Source: Pseudobutyrivibrio ruminis CF1b | GTDB lineage: Bacteria; Bacillota; Clostridia; Lachnospirales; Lachnospiraceae | Direction of reading: 5' to 3' | Length of the DNA stretch: 64,000 bases | Assembly (NCBI RefSeq): GCF_000424005.1 | Contig: NZ_KE384121.1 | Location: 1-64,000 of the forward strand | Part shown: positions 27,427 to 35,845 of the stretch, piece by piece | Position numbering within the stretch: position 1 is the first letter of the stretch | Layout of the letters: the number at the start of each line of letters is the position of its first letter | Notes under the pieces: generated by a model | Seen by the model: the letters and a program-made list of their open reading frames with translations, nothing else | Databases searched by the model: none | What the model was told of the DNA's origin: nothing | Made by a program: the position numbers and the translations under genes

Positions 27427-29100
27427 TTATTTGTACTTAGCTGCTTCTGTCATTCTTCTCTCGAGCTCTGTCTGCATCTCTGAGATGAAATCTTCTGGCT
27501 TGCACTCTTCGTATACCTTCATATACTCAGCCCAACCCTTATCAAAGTCATCAGCCATAACAACCTTTGGAAGATACTGGTGCTTAATCTCACCCATCTT
27601 TGTCCAAGCTGTACCACCTGGTGTGTCAGTTGTTAATGTGTTTGAATATGTGTACATTGGGTACCAGTCACCTGGCTTCTCTGATGTACCAAGCATTTCT
27701 ACATATGTCTTAGCGCCATAAGCTTCGAAGCACTTCTTAATTGGCTCTGAAAGACCATCAAAGAATTCCTGCTCCTGTCCATCAGACTTCATAGCATTCT
27801 TGCCATCGCGGCTTGTTCCAGAATACTGTGGGAAGTATGAGTAAGAACATGTATGAGCTGCCTTGTAAGCTGTATCAGCTGCCTGCTTTCTCATCTCTGG
27901 TGTTCTGTAGTATAATCCGTCATCGCCAACCTTGTAATCTACATCCTTAACACCCCAGAATCTTAAGTCATGAATCTCCTGATCAAGAAGATCGTTAACG
28001 AACTGAAGTGCTGCATCTACATCTTTACAAGATGTTGTGATTGCAAGACCTGAAGATACGTTAAGAACTCCGCCTGAGTTGTGCCACTGGTTCTTCATAC
28101 CCTTCTCAATTGTGATTGGAAGTGGAACGTACTGGCAACCCTGCTCATCAAGACCTGCTGACTTGATTGCATCCTCGCCTGTGTAAGCGAAATCCCACCA
28201 CTGATCAATCATACCAAGTACACGACCAGAAGAAATCTTAGCGATGTACTCATCATATGTCTGTGTGAATGACTCTGGATCAACAATACCCTTGTGATAC
28301 TCTTCGTTAAGCTTCTTGAAGTACTTAACAGCTGTATCTGTTGTATTGTAATCAATAACCTGAAGCTTCTCTGGATCTACAATAACTGATCCATCGTTTG
28401 GATATCCATCAAGGAACTCTGGTGCATTCTCTAAGCAGAAGTATCTCCAGTCATCGCAAAGGATTGTGTATGGGATATTTGCTGTAGTACCATCAGCCAT
28501 TGTTGGGTTAGCTTCGTTGTACTTCTCGATAAGATCGAAGTACTCATCCATTGTCTCAACCTTTGGATAACCAGCCCACTCAAGAACTCTTGCCTGAATC
28601 CAGAATGCTTCGTCATTGTGTGTACAAGCACGTTCCTGACCATAGATGTTAGAGAACTGTGGAATCCAGTAGATATGTCCATCGCTCTGACGGAGCTGAT
28701 CCCATTCCTGCTCTGTAAAGTATTCCTTAATGTTAGGATATTTATCAATGTAATCATCAAGAGCTACAAGAGCGCCAGCCTCATAAAGCTGCTTTGAACC
28801 ATTACCACCTTCGATAAAGTCTGGATATTCCCCACCAGCAATAAGAGTACCAACTGCCTCTTCAGCTGTCTGGCCTGTAAGCCATGTCTCCTTTACTTTA
28901 CAACCAGTCTTCTCAGCAATAATCTGCTGGATCTCGTTGTCATCATTGATTTCTGAACCAGGTACTGCAAAGAATGCTGTGAATTCTTTGATACCATCTT
29001 CGTTCACTGCTCCACCGCTTGCTGCTTGCTTACCGCATCCAGCGAACATGCTTGAGAGCATTGCAGCGCAAAGCACAGCGCTTACAATTTTCTTTTTCAT
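27427..29100 (-). CDS. sugar ABC transporter substrate-binding lipoprotein 1
   Basis: Extracellular solute-binding protein (family 1, LplA/YtcQ-like, 557 residues) that captures oligosaccharides for importer 1. The N-terminus is a lipoprotein signal, with the lipobox ending FAGC at about residue 22. The mature protein is rich in tryptophan and tyrosine (DQWWDFAYTG, DWYPMYTYS), as expected for sugar stacking. AGGAGGG precedes the ATG. It opens the operon that ends with GH8, directly downstream of the two-component system that probably controls it. Xylo-oligosaccharide is the inferred ligand. Confidence 0.9.
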   Translation of the reverse strand: MKKKIVSAVLCAAMLSSMFAGCGKQAASGGAVNEDGIKEFTAFFAVPGSEINDDNEIQQIIAEKTGCKVKETWLTGQTAEEAVGTLIAGGEYPDFIEGGNGSKQLYEAGALVALDDYIDKYPNIKEYFTEQEWDQLRQSDGHIYWIPQFSNIYGQERACTHNDEAFWIQARVLEWAGYPKVETMDEYFDLIEKYNEANPTMADGTTANIPYTILCDDWRYFCLENAPEFLDGYPNDGSVIVDPEKLQVIDYNTTDTAVKYFKKLNEEYHKGIVDPESFTQTYDEYIAKISSGRVLGMIDQWWDFAYTGEDAIKSAGLDEQGCQYVPLPITIEKGMKNQWHNSGGVLNVSSGLAITTSCKDVDAALQFVNDLLDQEIHDLRFWGVKDVDYKVGDDGLYYRTPEMRKQAADTAYKAAHTCSYSYFPQYSGTSRDGKNAMKSDGQEQEFFDGLSEPIKKCFEAYGAKTYVEMLGTSEKPGDWYPMYTYSNTLTTDTPGGTAWTKMGEIKHQYLPKVVMADDFDKGWAEYMKVYEECKPEDFISEMQTELERRMTEAAKYK

Positions 29101-29153
29101 AAATAACCCTCCTATTTTTTCCTGGGGCTAAAACCTCATGCCCCTTTGCTATG

Positions 29154-29182
29154 ATATTATTCTATGTCAGAACTGTGAACAA
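29154..29182 (-). promoter_or_regulatory. possible promoter of the ABC transporter 1 operon
   Basis: TTGTTC (29177-29182), 17 bases, TAATAT (29154-29159), read leftwards, about 55 bases before the lipoprotein ATG. A GC hairpin (GGGGC/GCCCC, 29124-29144) lies in the leader. Confidence 0.4.
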
Positions 29183-29205
29183 AACATCGGATAAAGTATA
29201 GAAAA

Positions 29206-29236
29206 AGGGGGGAGAAAATTTATATTTTCTACCCCC
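29206..29236 (-). terminator. terminator after the response regulator gene
   Basis: GGGGGTAGAAAAT pairs with ATTTTCTCCCCC around a 4-base loop, followed leftwards by TTTTT. Confidence 0.8.
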
Positions 29237-29263
29237 TAAATTTTGACAACTTATCCGTACTGT

Positions 29264-30844
29264 TTAGAATTGTTTTTTATACTTGGTAGGTGTACAACCC
29301 ATTGCCTCTATAAACTTATTTACAAAGTAATCCGCATCCTTATAACCTACAGATTCTGCCACTTCATAAATTTTCATATCAGTTTTGCGAAGAAGCTTGG
29401 CTGCCTCCTCAATTCTCTTTTTATTAAGATAATCCTTAAATGAGCATCCGTACTTCTTTCTGAAGAGCTGTCCCAGATAAGCTGAGTTAACATAATATTT
29501 TTCACTGAGATCTTTCAGTGTAAGGTTCGATGCGTAGTTTTTCTTAATCTCCTCTTCCACATCACCAAGAACTCCTCGTGATACGTTTTTACGAAGCTGA
29601 GCAAGATACTCGCCATAGGCGTAAGACATACGGCAAAGGTGAGTTCTTCCACCTCTTCTGATACCCTCCTCTGAAGTGGTCTCAGATATGATACGAAGAA
29701 TTTCTTCCTGGTTAACTTCGCTGTCAAGCTCGCTGGCAAGATGAATAAGCTGGAATAAAAGATAATTGATGTTCAGATTCATGGTAGAACCTGTCACACC
29801 AGTCTTTTGCATTTCCTCATAGAAATCCTCTACGCATTTACGAATTTCCACATGCTCGCCTCTTTCGATGGCAGTTATCAACGCATCCAACTGCTTTTTG
29901 CAAATAATTAGTCCTGATTCACAAACCTTATACTCTTCATCATAGAAGTAAATGTTCTTCTTCTCACGGAAGCCCTGAAGAGAATGAAGCATGTTGGCAG
30001 TACCATAGGACTTTGAAATGTTTCTTATACCAGTAACTGTCTTTCCTACAAGAACTGTAATGGAAAGATTTGTGTTTGCCTCCAGGTATTCAAGGAAGCT
30101 GATAAGATATTCCTTTTCAGTAAGCTGCAGGCGTTGTCCCATACTCTCACTGTAAACAAATCCTATATCATATACCTGCTCGCTGTCTGAAATGTCACGA
30201 ATACAAAAAATCGAATCATCTTTAAGATAATCACAAGCTGCTATATAAAGCTTCGCAAGCATTGCTTTTTTATCATCATCAGAAAAATCTTCTGCAGGAT
30301 TCTGCTCATCAAGCTGAATCTCCACATAACACTTTTCTTCATCTATATTTGTCTTTTGAGTCACATATTCTAAATCAGTAACATCATATTTACCACTGAG
30401 AAGATGCATAAGGGTGCGTTCCATGTACGCCTTTTCCTTTAGCATTCCATCCTTGTTACGTGATGTCTTAGCCTGATTTAATTCTGATACTTTTCTAAGA
30501 ATTGTAATAAGCTGTTCACTCTCAACAGGCTTCAATATATAATCGGTGCAATCAAAGCGAAGTGCCTCCTGAGCATAGCTGAACTCTGCATATCCGCTGA
30601 GAATAACAAAATAAGTGTCCTGATTTAACTCCGTTCTGATGGCCTTTAAAAGCTCAACACCAGTCATAACTGGCATTTTAATATCTGAGATAATCAAATC
30701 AACAGGATTGTTTGAAACGAAATCATATGCCTCCTTACCATTTGATGCAGTGGAAATATGATATCCTTCCTTTTCCCAATCCACTAAAAGCTGCAAGCCC
30801 TGTAAAATAAATGGCTCGTCATCTACTAATAAAACCTCTAACAT
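29264..30844 (-). CDS. AraC-type response regulator (YesN family)
   Basis: Two-component response regulator, 526 residues. The receiver domain (residues 1-120) has DDE at 8-10, the phosphorylated aspartate in DLIISDIKMP, and the lysine in ILKPVESEQL. A long middle region of unknown fold follows. Two AraC helix-turn-helix motifs are at the C-terminus (LTLKDLSEKYYVNSAYLGQLFRK and IYEVAESVGYKDADYFVNKF, each given here only as landmarks). It starts three bases after the kinase stop. It probably activates the adjacent ABC transporter 1 operon when its kinase senses sugar. Confidence 0.92.
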   Translation of the reverse strand: MLEVLLVDDEPFILQGLQLLVDWEKEGYHISTASNGKEAYDFVSNNPVDLIISDIKMPVMTGVELLKAIRTELNQDTYFVILSGYAEFSYAQEALRFDCTDYILKPVESEQLITILRKVSELNQAKTSRNKDGMLKEKAYMERTLMHLLSGKYDVTDLEYVTQKTNIDEEKCYVEIQLDEQNPAEDFSDDDKKAMLAKLYIAACDYLKDDSIFCIRDISDSEQVYDIGFVYSESMGQRLQLTEKEYLISFLEYLEANTNLSITVLVGKTVTGIRNISKSYGTANMLHSLQGFREKKNIYFYDEEYKVCESGLIICKKQLDALITAIERGEHVEIRKCVEDFYEEMQKTGVTGSTMNLNINYLLFQLIHLASELDSEVNQEEILRIISETTSEEGIRRGGRTHLCRMSYAYGEYLAQLRKNVSRGVLGDVEEEIKKNYASNLTLKDLSEKYYVNSAYLGQLFRKKYGCSFKDYLNKKRIEEAAKLLRKTDMKIYEVAESVGYKDADYFVNKFIEAMGCTPTKYKKQF

Positions 30845-30846
30845 TA

Positions 30847-32460
30847 CTACAATAACCCCTTTAGATATTTCACTGGAACCATAATTTGCACAAGTGTACC
30901 TGTGCCTGGCTCCGAATCAAGGTCAAAGACAGCCTCGTCCTCAGACATCATTTTAAGTCTGAGACATGCATTAACAATACCCACTCTACCTTTTTCCTTG
31001 AGCATTTCGATATTTGCAAAACGCATCCTTCGAAGAAGATTTTTTTCTTCCTCCTCTCCCATTCCGTTTCCTGTATCCTCTATTTCAAGAGTCATAAATT
31101 CACCGTCGGTGGAAATCCTTACAAATATCCATCCTGGCGTGATTTTACTTTCTATTCCATGGATGCATGCGTTTTCTACGAACGTTACTATAGTAAGCTT
31201 TGGAATCAATAATTTCAAGCACTCAGTTTCCACATCAATATCAAATGACAGTCTGTCACCGAAGCGATATTTCTGCAATTCCAGATACGCATTTACGAAT
31301 TCTATCTCTTTTTCAATAGTAACATTATCCTCATTCCACTCAGTATACTGACGCTGAAGCTTGGCAAGATGCTCCACCATTTTTGAAGTCTCAGTTTCCT
31401 GTTTCAAAAGAGAATGCATTCGTATACTTTCAAGTGCATTAAAAAGGAAATGTGGATTAATCTGACTGTGTAGTGCAAGGAGCTCTGCGTTCTTTCTTGC
31501 CACAAAGGATTCCTGTTCCTTCAGCTTATTCTGATAAACAGTGTTCAAGATGCTGCTGACATAGATAGGTAAAACCATATTTACAATAATCAGAAGAAGG
31601 AACTGATACCAGCGGCGCTTAAAGGCATTCAGGAAGGAATTATTCCCCGCTAAAACATCCACTGTAAGCATCTGATTATAGCTCTGAAACTCCTGTGAAT
31701 AAGATATATCTTTAAGATCAAGCTTTAAACCATAGTCTTTATTTATATTGCTATACTTACTGTTGGACAAAATTACTCGCGAATTGTCACATACATAAGC
31801 ACGATTTTCAAAATTTAAATTGGAAATACTATCAGAAATCTTTCCATAATCGATGATAACAAGCAAAATGTTTCTGGAAACCCTGTTGTAATAATTCAAT
31901 CTTTGGAAATAATAGATAGTCTTTTGAATCTGGCTATCTGCAGTTTTTCTTCTGCCGAAATATAAGCCTTTATTTAAATCGGATTCTTCAACATAGGTAT
32001 ACCAGTCAGTGCCAACGGCCTGGTCCAAACGCTGGAACTCAGCACCATTTGTGACTGTATCATTATCTATGTATATACAAAAATTAAGACCTGACTGCCC
32101 CTCTACAAGCTTAAGGAGAGTGTCATCAAAGAAATCATGATATGCATTATAGTATTCAAGATTAGTTTTAAACTCTGTGTTTAAAAATCTATCAACATAC
32201 AGGCTGCTATAAAGAGCATTGCCCAGCTTAGCAGCCTGATCTATTTGATTTTCAAAAGTGTATGTAATGGCATTTGCCTGATTCTCCATGGTATGCTCTC
32301 TTGCTGCCAACTCAGCACGATATGCTCCCGAAACAACAAGACCATCAACCAAAAGGATAGGAATGATGACAAACACAATATAGAATGCCATCAGTCTTCT
32401 CTTTGAAGTTGTTTTAGAAATAAATCTCCCAAAATAAGAATCAAATTTTGTCATTAACAT
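30847..32460 (-). CDS. sensor histidine kinase (YesM family)
   Basis: Membrane sensor kinase of the LytS/YesM group. One helix is near residues 20-45 (LMAFYIVFVIIPILLVDGLVV) and another near 285, bracketing an extracytoplasmic sensor domain. The His_kinase domain has the phosphorylated histidine in HSQINPHFLFNAL, and the HATPase domain follows with VENACIHGI, DTGNGMG and GIVNACLRL. The start is uncertain: I use the ATG at 32460, just after the GH43 stop, because the longer frame overlaps GH43 without a ribosome site. Partner of the AraC-type regulator. Confidence 0.88.
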   Translation of the reverse strand: MLMTKFDSYFGRFISKTTSKRRLMAFYIVFVIIPILLVDGLVVSGAYRAELAAREHTMENQANAITYTFENQIDQAAKLGNALYSSLYVDRFLNTEFKTNLEYYNAYHDFFDDTLLKLVEGQSGLNFCIYIDNDTVTNGAEFQRLDQAVGTDWYTYVEESDLNKGLYFGRRKTADSQIQKTIYYFQRLNYYNRVSRNILLVIIDYGKISDSISNLNFENRAYVCDNSRVILSNSKYSNINKDYGLKLDLKDISYSQEFQSYNQMLTVDVLAGNNSFLNAFKRRWYQFLLLIIVNMVLPIYVSSILNTVYQNKLKEQESFVARKNAELLALHSQINPHFLFNALESIRMHSLLKQETETSKMVEHLAKLQRQYTEWNEDNVTIEKEIEFVNAYLELQKYRFGDRLSFDIDVETECLKLLIPKLTIVTFVENACIHGIESKITPGWIFVRISTDGEFMTLEIEDTGNGMGEEEEKNLLRRMRFANIEMLKEKGRVGIVNACLRLKMMSEDEAVFDLDSEPGTGTLVQIMVPVKYLKGLL

Positions 32461-32471
32461 CACCCAATAAA

Positions 32472-34022
32472 TTAATTTTTCTCTAAAGTAAGCCATGCGA
32501 AATCGCAGTGGTTCTCGCTTGGTTTACCATTTGAAGAAGTGTACATTCCCACTGTACATCCTACAAACCCGCCTGCTTCTTCTGTGGTGTATGGCAATAA
32601 ATCGATACCTGCTTCAAGAAGTGTGTGCTTTCCATTCTCCACAAGATAAGCATCTGCCTTCTGTGCCTTAGCCTGAAGCTCAATTGTAACAACATCTGTG
32701 CTAACCTCAGCCGATGCTGTAACAGTCTCTTCTCCCTTAACAGTCTTGCGTACCTGAAGAACCTTCTTACCACCCTTTAATACTATCTCAAGTGTAAGAT
32801 GATTTGCGTGATTCTGGAAAAGAACCAAACCACCACATTCATTTTCATTTGCAGGAGTAAAATCAACTCCAGTATTTACCTTAAATGAATAATCCTTCTG
32901 ACGCAATCCCAAATATGATGGATAACACATTTCCTCTGCACGCTCTGGACGAGTGAAAAGACGAAGGAATCCTGGACGCTCTGTAAGTGAGTAGATATCC
33001 TCGTTTCTCTTTTCAATACCAACAAGGCGCTGGTCTAATTCATTTGTCCAGAAGTGAAGCTCATCACTCCACTCATTTTCTGCTGCAAATGGATGCTCCT
33101 CAAAGGTCAGCTCCACATCATCCTCGAGCTTACCAATGCCTGGATTAATAACAGGCCATCCCTCTTCCCAAACAACCTTTGCAAGGAAGGTCTCACGACC
33201 GATGCTGCAGTGCTTTTCGCATGGACGTGAAGCAAGCATAACAATGTACCAGTTGCCGTTTTTATCATCGATTAAATCACCGTGACCAGCATATATTATA
33301 GGATAATCCTTACCTAAATTTCTATGAGAAAAAATAGGATTTCTTGGGCAGCCCTCGAACCATGCAAAAAGTTCCTTTGAGCGGGCTACTGAAATAGCGT
33401 GCTCTGGGCCTGTACCACCTTCAGCGTGAAGAAGATAATAATAACCGTCCTTCTTGTAAAGGTGTGGACCTTCTGGCCAGATAACGTCTTTTACGGCGCC
33501 CTTCCAGATTGCCATAGACTCACCTACGAGCTTCATTGTGTTAAGGTCTAATTCCTGTACCCAGATTTCCCAGTCGCCGTTGTAGCGAACTCCCTCTGGA
33601 TTTGGTCTTGTTCCTACATAGTAGCATCTGTCATCGTCATCAAAGAAAAGTGATGGGTCGATACCAGGTGCATCCTCGCCAAGATAGTATGGCTCAGACC
33701 ATGGACCTGCTGGGTCCTTTGCTGTTACTACGAAGTTGCCACCATGGCTAACATTTGTAGTAATCATATAGAATGTACCCTTGTGCTCGCGGATCGTTGG
33801 AGCAAAGATTCCTCTTGAAATCTCGCCGCTTACTGGGAGCTGGCTCTCTCTGTCTAAAACATGTCCGATCTGCTCCCAGTGTGCCAAATCCTTGCTGTGG
33901 AAAATTGGAACACCTGGTGCATAAACGAAGCTTGAGCAAACGATATAGAAATCATCCCCTACGCGGCATGCTGAAGGGTCTGGATAAAAACCTTTAAGTA
34001 TTGGGTTGTGTGCAGTTACCAT
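32472..34022 (-). CDS. GH43 beta-xylosidase/alpha-L-arabinofuranosidase
   Basis: Family 43 glycoside hydrolase of 516 residues with an N-terminal five-bladed propeller. The base is Asp15 in GFYPDPSA, the pKa aspartate is in PGIDPSLFFDDD and the acid glutamate in IWPEGPHLYK. A C-terminal XynB-type beta-sandwich (residues ~325-515) closes the active site. No signal peptide, so it acts on imported xylo-oligomers, removing xylose or arabinose. GGGAGG precedes the ATG. It sits in the PUL between the esterase and the sensor kinase. Confidence 0.92.
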   Translation of the reverse strand: MVTAHNPILKGFYPDPSACRVGDDFYIVCSSFVYAPGVPIFHSKDLAHWEQIGHVLDRESQLPVSGEISRGIFAPTIREHKGTFYMITTNVSHGGNFVVTAKDPAGPWSEPYYLGEDAPGIDPSLFFDDDDRCYYVGTRPNPEGVRYNGDWEIWVQELDLNTMKLVGESMAIWKGAVKDVIWPEGPHLYKKDGYYYLLHAEGGTGPEHAISVARSKELFAWFEGCPRNPIFSHRNLGKDYPIIYAGHGDLIDDKNGNWYIVMLASRPCEKHCSIGRETFLAKVVWEEGWPVINPGIGKLEDDVELTFEEHPFAAENEWSDELHFWTNELDQRLVGIEKRNEDIYSLTERPGFLRLFTRPERAEEMCYPSYLGLRQKDYSFKVNTGVDFTPANENECGGLVLFQNHANHLTLEIVLKGGKKVLQVRKTVKGEETVTASAEVSTDVVTIELQAKAQKADAYLVENGKHTLLEAGIDLLPYTTEEAGGFVGCTVGMYTSSNGKPSENHCDFAWLTLEKN

Positions 34023-34034
34023 AATTTACCTCCC

Positions 34035-34119
34035 GCATGTTACAGCAACAAGCCTTAGTATTTCTCCGCTCATCTAACATGATTCGCTTGAGAAATCTAA
34101 GAGCTTGTTTCTTACATGC
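34035..34119 (-). other. large imperfect hairpin upstream of the GH43 gene
   Basis: Arms 34035-34065 and 34089-34119 pair over about 30 bases (GCATGT/ACATGC outside, AACAAGC/GCTTGTT and ATTTCTC/GAGAAAT inside) around a ~23-base loop. There is no T tract, so it is more likely an RNA processing or stability element between the esterase and GH43 coding regions than a terminator. Confidence 0.65.
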
Positions 34120-34129
34120 TATTTCTAAT

Positions 34130-35833
34130 TTATTTAACTAATCCAAAACCAAGTATTGTAAACTTGTTTCTTATGTCATCCTTATCTACTTCAACTCGTA
34201 CGTGATGTTTAGCAGTTTCGTTTTCATCTATTACGATGAGTGGGTTGCAGTGGCACCAACGGTTTACATATGGGTCAAGGTCGCGGACAAATTTGCCATC
34301 TACGTATACCTTTGCTGTGGCTGCATCAACCTCGCCTGAATCCTTCATTACGATTACGAGAGCCTTGCACTCTACATCCATTTCGAATGGCTCACTGCTG
34401 CCCTTAGCACCATCGTACATCCAGTTGTATGGGAACTCTGGCGAAAGCTTTAAATCCATATCCATCTCAACCGACTGAAGAACATCATCCGTATATACGA
34501 ATCCGCCAGGTTGTACACTGACAAGGTCTGTATTGTCTTTCTTATCCACAAGGATAACATCATCAAATGTATTTCCAATTGCTGGAGCCTCATCCAAGCG
34601 TGGATTGTACTCTGCTGGAGTCTCTCCTGCAATAGCCTTAGCCATAATGTTGATAAGGCAGTCTGCCATGATTGTATGTCCAAGGTTTGTAGGATGGAAC
34701 ATATCATAGAAGTACTGGTGCTTTGTAAGGATTCTCTTGTCTCTGTCATAGAACTGAGGAACAACAGCATCCTTCACGCTTGCCATTGGAAGGTCATATC
34801 TAAATCCTACAGGAGCAAGTCTGTCCTGAAGGTTGTAATCATCTGAGAATACTGAGAACATCAGCATTACTGCAGGCTGGCTTGGAAGCTTTAATGCGCG
34901 TCTTACAAGACTCTCAAAGCAGTTACCCTTTGTCTCGTCTCCCTCGTCGTTGACTGCAAATTCAACTACAAGAAGATCAGGCTCTACTGCGCCATCGCGA
35001 AGCACATCTCTGTCAAAGCGAATCATACCAAGCTCTGAAGGTGTTCCGCCTACGCCGGCCTTTACAAAATGAATGTTGTCACCGCCACCCATAAGCTTCT
35101 TGAAGCCAAGGAAGGATTTACGTGCATAGCATTCTTCGTTAATAGGTGTAGCACCTGCACCCTGTGTAATAGAGCCACCGATGTAGCAGATGTTTACATC
35201 CTCTCCTGCCTTTGCCTTGTTAACAACATCCATAAGACGCTTTGTGTTTCCAAGGTTTACTAAAGAACGGTCAATCATCTCCTTGTACTCTGGTGATGCA
35301 GTATCTACTGGCTTTTCCTCAAGCTGAGGTGGTGCCTCAAAACCATCATTTAAAAAGAATCTTACAGAGAGGAATGCCTTCTCCTCTGGTGCATCTGTGT
35401 GAACACGAATCTGCCCAGGAACATCATCATCCTCTGTCCAGTCAATGTCAGAAAGGTAGATTCTCTCCTCTTTTGAATTCGTATTTACGTTAGCAATAAG
35501 GTTGGCTCCGCCACCATATAAATCCTTCTTGCCGTACATCTGGAAAACAAACTCTGCCTGCTTATCCTTATCATCCATCTCCACAGAAACGCCTACAGAA
35601 TGAACTAGCTTCTTAAAGCCGTCTACTGTCTCCATAAGCTTTAAGATGTGCTCATCAGTAACATTTCCTGTGAAGGTTGCGCTGCTGATAAGTCGTCCAT
35701 CACTCTGATAAAGGAAAGAAACACCCTTACCTTCCTCATCAGACTGTGTGAATAATTCCTTATCCTTAATTATATAGAAATATGGGCGATTCTTTTCTGG
35801 GTCTGTTGGTGCCTTTGCAATTTGCATTTCCAT
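34130..35833 (-). CDS. SGNH/GDSL esterase, probable acetyl-xylan esterase
   Basis: A 567-residue protein without signal peptide. Residues ~1-190 form a beta-rich N-terminal part of unknown role. An SGNH hydrolase domain follows, with the nucleophile in CYIGGSITQGAGA (block I), a later FAVND (block III asparagine), and the Asp/His pair in DMFHPTNLGH. The C-terminal ~150 residues are beta-rich. Its place between GH3 and GH43 genes suggests removal of acetyl groups from imported xylan oligomers. GGAGG precedes the ATG. Substrate is inferred from context. Confidence 0.82.
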   Translation of the reverse strand: MEMQIAKAPTDPEKNRPYFYIIKDKELFTQSDEEGKGVSFLYQSDGRLISSATFTGNVTDEHILKLMETVDGFKKLVHSVGVSVEMDDKDKQAEFVFQMYGKKDLYGGGANLIANVNTNSKEERIYLSDIDWTEDDDVPGQIRVHTDAPEEKAFLSVRFFLNDGFEAPPQLEEKPVDTASPEYKEMIDRSLVNLGNTKRLMDVVNKAKAGEDVNICYIGGSITQGAGATPINEECYARKSFLGFKKLMGGGDNIHFVKAGVGGTPSELGMIRFDRDVLRDGAVEPDLLVVEFAVNDEGDETKGNCFESLVRRALKLPSQPAVMLMFSVFSDDYNLQDRLAPVGFRYDLPMASVKDAVVPQFYDRDKRILTKHQYFYDMFHPTNLGHTIMADCLINIMAKAIAGETPAEYNPRLDEAPAIGNTFDDVILVDKKDNTDLVSVQPGGFVYTDDVLQSVEMDMDLKLSPEFPYNWMYDGAKGSSEPFEMDVECKALVIVMKDSGEVDAATAKVYVDGKFVRDLDPYVNRWCHCNPLIVIDENETAKHHVRVEVDKDDIRNKFTILGFGLVK

Positions 35834-35845
35834 TACATTATCCTC

